DNA of 64,000 nt from Charina bottae (Eukaryota > Chordata > Lepidosauria > Squamata > Charinaidae). Positions 9,094-19,790 of the stretch are shown piece by piece; the stretch's first letter is position 1; each line of letters starts with the position of its first letter. The stretch covers positions 77,149,798-77,213,797 of the forward strand of contig JALMGJ010000004.1 of assembly GCA_023362775.1 (NCBI GenBank), read 5' to 3'. The notes below the pieces were generated by a model. It searched no databases. It had not been told where the DNA came from and was given only the letters and a program-made list of their open reading frames with translations. The position numbers were made by a program, and so were the translations under genes.

Positions 9094-12000
9094 TCATCAT
9101 CATCTAAGGTACTGCTGGAATGAGATATATTGTTCAAGAAGTAGGCCTTTAGAATAGCAATTAACTTTGTTCATGTAGACTAATGAAAATTAAGTAGAAA
9201 TCTCTATCTTCTTGATTAGCAACTCTCAAAGAAATTATCCTACATTTTTTTCTACATGTTCTCATTTAATGTGATGCAAGAAAATCTGATTCCCAAGGAT
9301 AAGAGAGGTTTAGAGAAAATTTATGAGAAAAAGTATGCTATATGTTGCCCAAGGGAATATTTCATAAAGCTGGTTGGTTGGTTAGTTTTATTGGGTGATT
9401 CTTCTTTAAAGCAATATTTTAAATGTAGATGCAAATGTAGAATTAAACAGGTCATAATTTTATTAAATAATCAGGGATTTTACATACTAGCTCTTAAGAT
9501 GATTTGTAGTTTTGAAAATTTCTCAGCTGCAATGAGAAACCCAACAAAAACAACCCGAGATTTCCCTTCAATGTTACAGTGCTCAACTAAAGCTGCATTA
9601 AAATCTCATCATTTATCATTGTAGTGATAAGCAAATAAATGCATACATAAATATATAAGTTAGAGTGCCACTACAATTCCTACTGGTTATCCCATATTAT
9701 CCCATCTATAAATAATCTTCCTGGTTTTACCTATTCTAGCATTTAGATCTCCTTCCCTCTTTTAACTTAAATTAGTGGGGAAATTGCAATAGGAGAAATT
9801 TATTCCAAAATCTTTCACATAAATTCTTTCCAATTGCCAACTGCTATATGCCTTTAAAATCCTAATTTTCCTCAGAGAGGTAAATACCTTATCTCTAACT
9901 CCTAAAGAGATTATATATCCTCATAAAAGCTGTGTATGATAATTTACCTATCATAGATTTCCAGCAGCAACAATGAATAAATTGCTGTCGTCTCTATGGC
10001 CCCTTTGATAATGTCCTTTCCAGGTTACTCTATCTAAATAGCTATTATATCTATTTATCCCAGTTCGAGGGTAAAAAAAGATTAATGTGCCCAGTAACTT
10101 AAAGCAAGTTCCCGTAAAGCTAGAGTTTCTAAGATTTTGCTACTGTTATCTTCACTAAGATAAGACTACAAGCATCAGAAGAAATAAACTAGTGTTCTCT
10201 TTTGGTCTCTAGACCAATGAGTGCAGCCATCACTATTAATCCTGATTTTTTCCTAATAAATTGAATTATATAATTTTTATTGCATTTTTCTCAACCATTT
10301 CAGATCTTTACTGTTCTATACTGAAGACAGCAGGCCTCTAGTAAAATTAATGAAGCATTCAAACTTAACAAAAAATCTCAGTGGATCTAAGATAGGCAAT
10401 TTCATTCTGTTCTTATATATGAATATATGCTAAAGAAAATAATTTTCTAGCATTTGATGCCCTGACAACAATCAAATAGGTTTTTTATCATATATTTATA
10501 TCATATATCATAATGATATATCTATAATGTATTTTAACATAGAAGTAATACTTAGATTTCCCTTCAGGTTTTATAAAACTTTTGGTTTCGCATATTATTC
10601 ATTGGGAAATAAATAAAAGGAATGTTGACTTTTTTCTTAGTCTTCCAGATTTTAAAAAATGAAGCAATTACTTTCTGGTACATCAAACTATAGCAGAAGC
10701 AGCAGAGTAAATTGAAGAAATAATCCATATAGAAAGAAGTATCTGTCTTTGTATCTAAAAACAGCTTGAAAATTAGAGTGAAAGTTTACCTATGATTTAT
10801 CAATATTTTCTATCTAATTTAGTAATTATCATTTATTATTTCACTAGGGTGAAATAATATCTGTTCAATACCAATTTTTAAAGGACTGTGACCAGGCCAT
10901 TTTTATGAGTCACCCGGGAAGCAAGGTATGCAGAAATGATGGAAGACTTTAAGCTAAGTTAAGAACTGAAACACAAAGCAACCATGAACTGAAAGGTTCA
11001 CTGGTTTAAGTGTATCAGCAATCAATGAATGGCTAGCAGGTTTTGGTCCAAATGTTTGTTATGGCAGTGTAAGGATATTAATAAAACTTCTTGCACTGGT
11101 TCTTACTGTGCCAGCCTCCTTCTACTGCCTCTGCTAGCAAGCAACTTACAAACTAACATGGACTATTACCATTAAGCCACAAGTCAGACACAGCCTACTT
11201 ATTCTAGTGATGAAGGAACAAGCTGGATAAAACTAGTCAATGATGTTTCACAACCTCAGAAGAGCAAGTCTATATTCATTTTTTTTCTGAGGAAAGCCCA
11301 AATGTTGCCAATAAGGTTCCTTTTCAGAAACCGTCCACCTATATAATCCCAAGAAACCCATAATTAGTGGCAACAAATACCATCAAATAAGTCAGGGAAT
11401 ATTCTTGAAGATATCTGAATCTCCCTTAAGGGATCCACCTTTCCTGTTATTTTCATCCCTTTCTGCCCAAAAATAAAGCGGTTGTAGGTATGTCAATACT
11501 CTGTGTTATATCCCATGGAGAAATTGTTTTGTCTTTACTCAAAGCTCAAATCTCCTTGAATAAATCATTTGCCTTTGCATCTCAAATTGCAAACATGAAC
11601 TGAGTCATATTTTCTTTAAATTTTGAATCTTAATTTCAAATTGAATCAGGGTGATTCACACAGGCCTATTAGTAATCGTATCATCATAATCTTGACATTC
11701 CCAGACCATTTTCAAAAGCAAGTTCATGTTCAGAGCATGGCTGCCATCCAAATGGGATTATATATACAGTACATAATATATTTCAAAAGCTCAAGGTCAT
11801 CTATAAAATAATTTTTAAAAACCAGGAAATAATAAGAGAATACTGATAAATGCTTTTATGTTAATAGCTAGAATTAGAATGATTGGCAACTTAAGAATGT
11901 TTGGCACCATGTAACTTTTATGGCAAAAAAACAGCTCAAGAATGAATATAAAGATAGATAAGCTGTTTTATTAAACAAGAAAAGGAATAGAGCCATATTA

Positions 12001-12970
12001 TTACTTAAGAAAAGTAATATTTCGATAATTAGACCGTTATAACTGTCAAGATCAGTGAAAAAGACAAAAGAAAAGAGAGAGATGAGAATAGATTAAGAAA
12101 ATACTTTGCTATCAAAATTTATGGTGATATCCTAGTTAAGAGTCCTATGACATTTTCTGTACTGGAAAAATGCAACTCATGGGTTCAAAGGCATTTAAAA
12201 TTATTAGTTCAGATTGTTTGAATAGATTTACTAAGGGTGTGGAAAACATTCACTGATAACTTAGAAAGCCCATACAATAATCATGCTGATATTCTGGGAA
12301 GGCTCTGTTGTTAGCATAGTATTTTGCTGAATAGTTTGCAAAACCCTAGAGTTTATCCTGCAATATATATACTTGCAGCAAGCAAGTATTTTAATAATGC
12401 AGGTGAGTGGGATTGCTCTGTTTTATTAAGAAAATACTTTGAGGAACTGGATTTTGGTCCACTAAATGATCATATCTGTATGTTAGAATCTAGTGGATTC
12501 TGGAATAACTGCTAGATCTCCATTTATATTTAAACATAAATATCAATAATCAGTAAATAAAGTACAATGAAGTAATGGATAGGTCAATATTATGTATATG
12601 TTGCAGTTAAGCTCTTTAAGAAAATCTTTCAAAAACTGAAAGGAAATATTTTACAAACTTTGGCGTATTTTTTTTCTAAAGTGTTCTTAGAATGTCCAGA
12701 TTTCTTCAGTTGCTTAATGTGCTGCACTGGCCATTCCTTTCAAATAACAAATTGAGGCAAAAGATTCCCTTAAAGGTGAAAGAGGTTTATTGGTCTTCTT
12801 AATGGCCTGAAAGATATATAACATTCTAGAGAGAAAGCTTTGTTGTTATACATAGAGTTATCCTGTGCGCATTTGTTAAGGTAATTTCAGTGACTATTTC
12901 TCACATAAAATATGTGTTGGCTTGCAACTAAAGATCACAGTTGAATTTTAATGATTAAAAAACATAATGT
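6700..12970. other. Long AT-rich stretch with only simple repeats
   Basis: I recognise no gene or mobile element family here. Simple repeats are (AAT)n near 7770, (GTT)n then (ATT)n at 8387-8432, and (AAT)n at 9051-9092. The longest open frame, about 120 codons near 9256, has low-complexity AT-driven composition and no recognisable domain. Confidence 0.5.
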
Positions 12971-12979
12971 GCATAATAT

Positions 12980-13868
12980 AGGGTGATGATACGTACTGTT
13001 TTCAACAGGACAGTACTGTTTTTTTCACATTTCCCAACCGTCCCATTGTTTTAATATAAATGTCAATTTTGTCCCATTTTTTAAAAAAACGTGTCATTGG
13101 TGATGTCAAAATGGAGTCTGACTCAGAGTTGAGGGAGGGGGAGCTCGGCAGCAACAGTTGGAAAATTGCAACAGAGTTTAATTCGGCGGGAAACCTGCAG
13201 TGGGAAAACCAGGAGCAGCTGATTGGCAGTAATCAAAAGGTGGAGCCACTACCGCCTATCAGCACCATGGAAAAAAGGGCAACAAGACACACCAAATGGA
13301 AAGCGAACCGGTTGGTTCCTATCCAAAAACAGCGGGAAGAAAAGAATTTAAAACGACATCCAAAGGACGAACGAGTTTTCGGGGACAACCGTTCACCTCC
13401 TGCTTCAAGCCTCGTCTCTTGCCTCCAGCCGAAGCTTCTGCAGAACTCGAACTTGAAGGTGCCATAGAACCTCTTCCCTCCTCCACTGTACCCCGCCTTC
13501 CTGTGCCTTCCCTGCCTTGCTGATTCCACCCGCCTTCCAACTCCATCACCCTGCACTTCCTTTGCCATCTGTCGCCTTGCCAAACTGAATCCTGCCTTGC
13601 CGTTCCTTCAAGCCAACCACCTGGAACCCTCCATGTTGTGCCACTCAATATGTTCATGTAATAAAACTTTTTCATTTTAATGAAAACAAAAATCTTTTTA
13701 TATATATAGTAATCTGTTTAAGGACCAGCAAATGGTTCTTAAAAACTCTTTAAAACTTTTTTATCATCTTACTTATTCATGAATACAGAATATTACGTAA
13801 GTTTAACCCCGTCCCATTTTTGCCATTCCAATGTCCCGTTTTTGTCTCAAGGAAATATGGTCAGCCTA
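12980..13868. mobile_element. hAT-like DNA transposon (non-autonomous) with 9-bp target duplication
   Basis: The left end reads AGGGTGATGATACG. The right end, read in reverse, is TAGGCTGACCATATTTCC. The two form imperfect terminal inverted repeats, and subterminal GTCCCATTTTT-type sequences recur at both ends. GCATAATAT flanks the element directly at 12971-12979 and 13869-13877. hAT elements make 8-bp duplications, so eight of these nine bases may be the true duplication. No transposase is present. Confidence 0.65.
13110..13670 (+). other. GC-rich insert inside the transposon, ending in a poly(A) signal
   Basis: This segment is markedly richer in G+C and CpG than anything nearby and lies inside the DNA transposon. 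Its C-rich 3' half (CTTCCCTCCTCCACTG, CCTGCCTTGCTGATTCC) leads to AATAAAAC at about 13660, followed by T-rich sequence. An open frame of 135 codons (13060-13467) crosses it but shows no domain. It could be transposon-captured host sequence, an old LTR, or simply the internal part of this family. Confidence 0.35.
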
Positions 13869-14370
13869 GCATAATATGTTCAATGCAGTACATGGTAGAA
13901 TAATTGCATTAGTTGTTAAGATTAGTATAAGTCTGCTTTAGTTGTTAAGTTGTTACAAGATACTTTTCTGTAGCTGTGTCCTAAGAACATGAGGATCTTG
14001 TCCTCATGTCCTTAACATCTGGAGAACTTACTGCATTAATAAGCAAACACAAAATGAATGAATACAAAGTATTTAAATTAATTTAAAGTGTGTGTTTTTA
14101 AAACAATCTATCATTTCAACGTTTTACATTTTATATATATTTATATATTGTTCTGTGAATTTTTAAACAATAATGCTGTATTCTGCTATGCCATACAAAA
14201 TAAATAAATAACAATAAAATAGCAACAAAATATATTACATTAAAACAATATTTATTACATTACAACAATGTATCTACTGAAAAGATGGGGGGAGAAAGAG
14301 AAAAAAATATTCCAAACTACGTACCATTAATTCCTGAAGGTAAGTGTCATGAAGGTAAGTGTTCAAAAAG

Positions 14371-14496
14371 TGTCCAACCATGGATACCAGTACAGAGAAG
14401 GTATACTAGTAAGCAGCCACCAGATGACATTCAGCAGCTCTCAATATATATATACTATGTATGTATGTACGTACGTACTGTATGTATGTGTGTGTA

Positions 14497-14553
<57 letters not shown>

Positions 14554-14595
14554 GTATATATAGTATATATATATATATATATATACGTATATATA

Positions 14596-14661
<66 letters not shown>

Positions 14662-14808
14662 TACATACACATACATACATACACATACATACACATACAT
14701 ACACATACATACATACATACATAGTATATATATATTGAGAGCTGCTGAATGCCATCTGGTGGCTGCTTACTAGTATACCTTCTCTGTACTGGTATCCATG
14801 GTTGGACA
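14371..14808. repeat. 438-bp near-perfect palindrome around a composite microsatellite
   Basis: The left arm from 14371 (TGTCCAACCATGGATACCAG) and the right arm ending at 14808 are inverted copies. Across the unique 75 bases I count one mismatch (GATGACAT against GATGGCAT). The arms continue through ATATATATACTATGTATGTA. The interior is GTAT/GT/TA on the left mirrored by TA/CA/CATA on the right, so most of the 438 bp can pair with itself. The structure could form a cruciform in DNA or a long hairpin if transcribed. The unique arms may be a transposon end, which I cannot identify. Confidence 0.9.
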
Positions 14809-14811
14809 CAG

Positions 14812-16375
14812 ATCTCAGCATCTGCCCAGGACTTTAATGGCAAAGGCAGTCTGATAAGAATCTTGGTCCCAAGTTATTAGGGCATTTTATATTAGAGCTA
14901 AAACCTTGAATTTGCTTAGTAGACTAATTGGTAGGCAGTATAATTGCTTCAACAATGATTTATCATATGTATAGCCAATGCACCATTTAGCAATCTGGCT
15001 GCCATGTACAGTACCATCTACAGCTTCCAGATCAAGTGTAAGGGTAGCCTCTCACAGACATGAGGTTACCAAGACATTAAACAACTATATCTAGGCTGCC
15101 CCTGTTTAGTGTGTCATTTGTAGCAGGCAAGAAAAGTTCCAGCAAAACCTTCAAGGTACTCTATGTTTTTCTGAGAGTGAAACTCCATTTACAACAGGTA
15201 AACTCTGCAATTTCTGAAGCAGAAACTACCTACTCACAAGATCTCCATTGTGTGCTGAGACAATTCATGCAAAGATGAGCGCAATCACTATAGCAGTGCC
15301 TCCAACCCTCAGAACCAAAGAAGGTCCAGTCTTATGGTTAATTTTATCAAAATCTGCTGAGACGTTAAACAAGATAAAAGTCATCTTCCCTCTGTCTCTT
15401 TTCTGCAAGAAGTCATCTTTTAGAATAAGCATGGCAGATTCTATCCCCAAAATAGGCATAAACACCAACTGAATATGAGATAATAAAAAATGTCCAAAAA
15501 GGCCTAAAGCTGTACAGACATCACCCTCTTAAGTGCCATCTTAAAAAAAAATGGTGACTAGGTGGTAGTTAGTAAAATATTCTGGATCCAAGGAATGGAT
15601 GAAAATACATTTAAATCCAGGACCACCATTCCATCATGAAAAAAAAAATACAATCAACTTTGCCTGAAGCCATTCAGTCAATTCCTCTCATTTAGCTCTA
15701 CCTTCTGGGCAGAAGTCCAGAAAATCTGTGGTAGACTAGGTACTTATTAGTATCTTGTCAACATACCCAGATCTCATAAACTGAAAGTGATCCAATACAA
15801 TTGGACCAGACGTTCTGTTTTATACCTCAGAATATACTGTATCAAAAGAAGTGTTCTAGCTGATCCAAATATAACCAAAATTATCCTCTGTATGCTCTGA
15901 AAATCTATCTTGTCAGGTTTTTGATGGCTCTAACTTTGGATTTTCTAGAACAGTTGACAATAAAGTCCTTAACCATCTTAAAGATGGTGTTGTTTTTTTT
16001 GACGCCTTCACTACCATGTTGTAGGCCTGATTATATTCACTAAAGGATGTCCAGTCAGCCTCCTGACAAGTTATAAATCACTTCTGCTTGAGTCATAAAT
16101 CACTTCTGTTCCTGGCCTTTTTCATTCATTCACAAAGTTTCCTAGAAAACCTGGAAAAGCCCAGGATTTACAGTGCACTTAAGAGTAATCATATCAATGG
16201 CCCATTGTATTTCTATTTCTCCATTCCAAAGATGAAGAAGAGCTTTGACAGGTTCACTGTTTCTGACTTCTGAAAATTCCCTCAGTGCATTCAAGAATCC
16301 AGATTCTGTAAATTTCGGAGTGTGGACCAACTTAATGGATTCTGCCAATCTTGCAAAGGGCGTCATGATCATCTC
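14812..16375 (-). pseudogene. Decayed CR1/L2-group LINE reverse transcriptase
   Basis: On the minus strand, scattered RT signatures appear in the expected order across several frames. Near 15370 is LFNVSADFDKINH, matching the LDxSAAFDTxDH palm motif. Just before it is ESAMLILKDDFLQKRDRG, matching the segment upstream of that motif. Near 14870-14960 there is a YCLPISLLSKFKVLAL-like stretch, matching the C-terminal LHWLPVxxRIxFKVL block common in CR1/L2-group LINEs. Stops and shifts interrupt it throughout. The 5' and 3' borders are approximate; its 3' side meets the palindrome at 14808. Confidence 0.6.
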
Positions 16376-16386
16376 TCTGTTTGTTT

Positions 16387-16389
<3 letters not shown>

Positions 16390-16443
<54 letters not shown>
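16390..16443. repeat. (AT)n
   Basis: About 27 uninterrupted AT units. Confidence 0.97.
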
Positions 16444-16448
<5 letters not shown>

Positions 16449-16975
16449 TTTAAATTATAAGATGGGAGTCAGGTGGCCCATACATTGTGTAAATGAATAT
16501 ATGATACCATGAAACTCTTCTGGAACACAGCAACTTTCCCCTGCTTCAGCTTTGGTTGATGCTGCACTGAGAAATGAAAGCTGAGCCAATTTCATTCATT
16601 CCAGCTTCAGTTATAAATGATGGGTCAACTTCCTTGTAGATGAGTGAGATCTTATTTTGAATTGATCCAGCATTTAGAAGCAAAATTGAAGTGAAAAAGA
16701 GAAGAAAACTGAAGTGTAATCTTAAAATTGGTATATTAACATACAAAGCAACCCAGCCCTGCTTAGAAGTTCTCCCACTTTAAGGTGTTCAGTCCCTTCA
16801 AAAAAAGTAAAGAACAGCGCTTGGCAGCCTTAAGGTTGCTTTAGAGAAATGAATTTATTCATTGAAAATATATCAAGACCCATTAGCCACAATGCCTATG
16901 CTATCTCTAAGATCAGAGGCAGCATGATTTTCAGTTTCCAGAGGTTTTTGGTTTTGGGAATTAAATTCTGCTCTA

Positions 16976-17115
16976 AATTTGGTCTGATCCAACATAGACG
17001 TTTGTGTGTCCAAAGGTCTATTTTGGATCAGACCAAATTCACACACACGCATATACAAATATGGATCAGACCAAATACACACACACAAACACATACACTC
17101 ACACACACACACACA
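16976..17115. repeat. 17-bp inverted repeat plus direct third copy, followed by CA repeats
   Basis: AATTTGGTCTGATCCAA at 16976-16992 is the exact reverse complement of 17023-17039. The core GGATCAGACCAAAT recurs near 17062. CA-rich tracts follow each right-hand copy. The origin is unknown. Confidence 0.85.
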
Positions 17116-17119
17116 AATA

Positions 17120-17900
17120 TGAAATAGACTTCTTCTGTGGTACCAAGTAAATATGTTAGAATAAGGATTTGCAGACAGTCCCAAAATTTATGTTCTTTAA
17201 GCTATGAATTTATGAATTTAAACATGAAGTGCTTGTCTATACTTAATGGGAATCAGGAGGTTCCAATCTTCTTTGAAAAAAATTTTATGATGAAAAGATA
17301 TACCAAATTTTAAAACAAAGTAAATTATGATCCCAGGAGTTTATTAAAGTTTGCAGTTTCTTTCCTTCTTACACCCTCTTGTTATGCTTATTCATTTCAG
17401 ATTCTTACTTTGTATTGCAGATTCCCATGGAGAATTAAGCTCCTGTTATTCAGCACATTTTCAATTCTAACATACTGCAAATAGAACAGGAGCTTATATA
17501 ATGTTAGAGTTAACAAGAAAGGAAAAAAGAAACAGAGAAAAAGATGTGAGAGCCCCAAAGTAAATGGAATCAATGACTAATTTAAAGGATTACATACATT
17601 TGGAAAGCACCTAGATTACTACACCTGAACTCTCTAAAGCAGCTTAGGAAAATTAATTCTTGATATTTCAAAGTGGGTTTTCACTTTGATTGAAGCAGAG
17701 TTCAGTCATTTCTACTCAGTTGAATGTACAAGTGCAGTGTACATTAAACCTATATATTGCTTATTAATTAATGCATTAAATCCCCAACCTATCAATGAAT
17801 GTAATTTAATAATTTCCTTATTTTCCACAAGAACAATTATGATAATCATAATGTGGTCTAAGATTTAGACAAAATAAAGAAAACTACCACAGCAGCTATT
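17120..17900. other. No recognised feature
   Basis: AT-rich sequence without a recognisable gene or repeat family. Confidence 0.5.
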
Positions 17901-17902
17901 CA

Positions 17903-18065
17903 TTGGCGATCACTCGTAGCCGAGTAAGATTGTCTTCCAAAGGTAAAATTTTAACAGTGGATCCGTAAGTGGATATAAAGGCCAATTCTGGATCTGCACA
18001 ACCTCCCACAATGAGGGCATAGGTTTCCGGGTGGGAGACAGCTATATGATGGACAGCTCCTTTAT
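17903..18065 (-). mobile_element. 3' end of zinc-finger-ended LINE (copy 3)
   Basis: The minus-strand sequence matches the 3' end of the element at 30050-30798: GAAACCTATGCCCTCATTGT, CAGATCCAGAATTGGCCTTT, then the shared terminal block CTCGGCTACGAGTGATCGCC. Only the last 160 bases or so are present, as expected for strong 5' truncation during target-primed reverse transcription. Confidence 0.75.
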
Positions 18066-18384
18066 ATTCAGATTAAAGTTGGGAAGGGCAAATCCAAAAA
18101 TCCTTGCAAGAAGTGGGGGAGATGACTTTAGAAATTGGAAGTGGGGGGAATAATTGACAATATAGGTGAAAGATTACACTTTTGTTTTAGCATTCTGCCA
18201 CTTTTTAGTCTACTGATAATTCTTACAATTCTTACTGTTTGATTGGGCTTTCTATCTATTTCATGTATCAGAAAATTGGCATTCGAAAATGGTATATAAA
18301 ATCAGAAACTTGGATTTATGTTTGCCAGTAATGAGTTGGTAGCAGTTTTCCATTTATTGGGGCTGGCATATTTTCAGAATTAAT

Positions 18385-18609
18385 TGTTTGGTCTAGTGGT
18401 TAAGGCAATGGGCTAGAAACCAGGATACTGAGAGTTCTAGTCCCACCTTAGGCAAGAAGGCCAGCTGGGTGACCTTGGGCCAGTCACTCTCTCTCAGCCC
18501 AACTCAACTCACAGGGTTGTTGTGGGGAAAATAGGAGGAGGAAGGAGTATTAGGTATGTTCGCCGCCTTGAGTTATTTATAAAAATAATAAAGGCAGGAT
18601 AGAAAATAA

Positions 18610-18645
<36 letters not shown>
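18385..18645 (+). mobile_element. MIR-like CORE-SINE with (GATA)n tail
   Basis: The tRNA-like head has the A-box region TGGTCTAGTGGTTAAGG and a B-box-like GAGTTCTAGTCCC. The central core is GTGACCTTGGGCCAGTCAC, then CTCACAGGGTTGTTGTGG. The tail GGCAGGATAGAAAATAAATA runs into GATA units at 18609-18645. The same family occurs at 47242-47472 and 57894-58120, and partly at 36290, 51083 and 54510. Confidence 0.85.
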
Positions 18646-18649
18646 GTGA

Positions 18650-19270
18650 CCAGGCTTTGTGGAAGTCGTCCAGAATTTTTAAGCAGATGTAGGTTGTTTC
18701 TGTGTCTCTTTTTCTCCCCTGTATTGGTCTATTGTCTTTAGCTTTCTTTGCAGGTTTATTGTCCATCTTTTTTATACTTCAGAATCCTTGATGTATGCTT
18801 TCAAGAAAAACAGGACATGCCTATAATCAAAGATTTATTTTCAGGTCATTTCACAATTCTTTTAGAACTCCTTGTGAACCAAACTCTTACTCTTATTCAG
18901 TTCCCCAGCTCCTTCAAGTCTCTGTCTGAACTCCAGATGTGTTCGCAGAGGAGTCAAAGTGGGCTAATTACAAATACTGTTTAAATAGTATTAGAAGGGA
19001 GCATTAGAAATTGTATAAAATGCATTAATGTCTTCCCAAAACATTTTAAGAAGTTTATACAGTATATGCATCTAATTAACTTTATCTGTAGACTATCTGC
19101 TAGAATTATACAGCATTATTCCATACTTGCACAGCATAGTTGTGACACAAAACAAAGACATAGTATTATCTATGGTTACTAGCTTTAAATGTAAGTAACC
19201 ATCAAAATACCTAACTTATTTAGATGGAATTTCATTTCATTTTAATAAATTGCAATTGTTCTGGATTTAG
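18650..19270. other. No recognised feature
   Basis: AT-rich sequence with no recognisable gene; it forms the 5' flank of the L2 element. Confidence 0.5.
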
Positions 19271-19292
19271 CCTATTCTAACATCAAGAATGC

Positions 19293-19790
19293 ATTTAAGG
19301 CTTACCCCCGACCCAATCTCGGTTTCTCAGACCATCTTACTGTAATGCTAACTCCAGCATATAGGCCTTTGTTAACTAGAGAAAAACCAACTGTGAAGCA
19401 GGTGAGAGTTTGGCCTGAGGGAGCAATGGAAGCACTGCAAGGCTGTTTTGAGTGTACAGATTGGAACATATTTAGAGAAGCTGCAACGACTAACCAACAT
19501 ACGAATGTGGAGGAATATGTTTCAACTGTAACTGCATATATCCAAAAATGATGATGATGATGTTAATGTTATTAAGAACATCATCTTATGGGTGAATCAG
19601 AAAGCTTGGATGCCTCGTGAAGTATATGTGAAGCTAAAAGAAAGAAACGCTGCTTTTAAATCTGGTGATATGGAGGCTCTTAGAATAGCCAGAGCTGATC
19701 TGAAATGGGCGATGAGAATAGCAAAGCGGGTCTATAGCCGGAAAGTTCAGGAATTTTTTCATGATTCCACAAATACCAGGTGCATGTGCA
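19293..19790 (+). pseudogene. L2 endonuclease end and linker, two frameshifts
   Basis: The first frame (to 19551) contains [16 protein letters not shown], the C-terminal end of the apurinic-type endonuclease, and [18 protein letters not shown]. It breaks at an ATG/ATGATG slip near 19545, where the expected Cys-Ile-Asp-Asp has become a GATGATGATG run. The second frame (19592 on) contains VNQKAWMPREVYVKLKERNA. It breaks near 19786 in ATGTGCAGGG, where one G appears to be missing. Downstream the frame is continuous to the stop. Confidence 0.75.

Noticed and set aside
9256..9624. 122-codon plus-strand frame
   Set aside because: Ordinary AT-rich codon content, no recognisable domain, no sign of splicing or conservation visible in sequence alone.
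13060..13675. Overlapping frames of 116-135 codons suggesting a host gene exon
   Set aside because: Frames overlap on both strands, reflect high G+C content, show no domain and lie inside a DNA transposon.
14285..14843. Several overlapping open frames of 87-145 codons rich in Tyr-Ile and Thr-His on both strands
   Set aside because: They are products of the TA/GT/CA microsatellite and its palindromic flanks, which read open in every frame; not genes.
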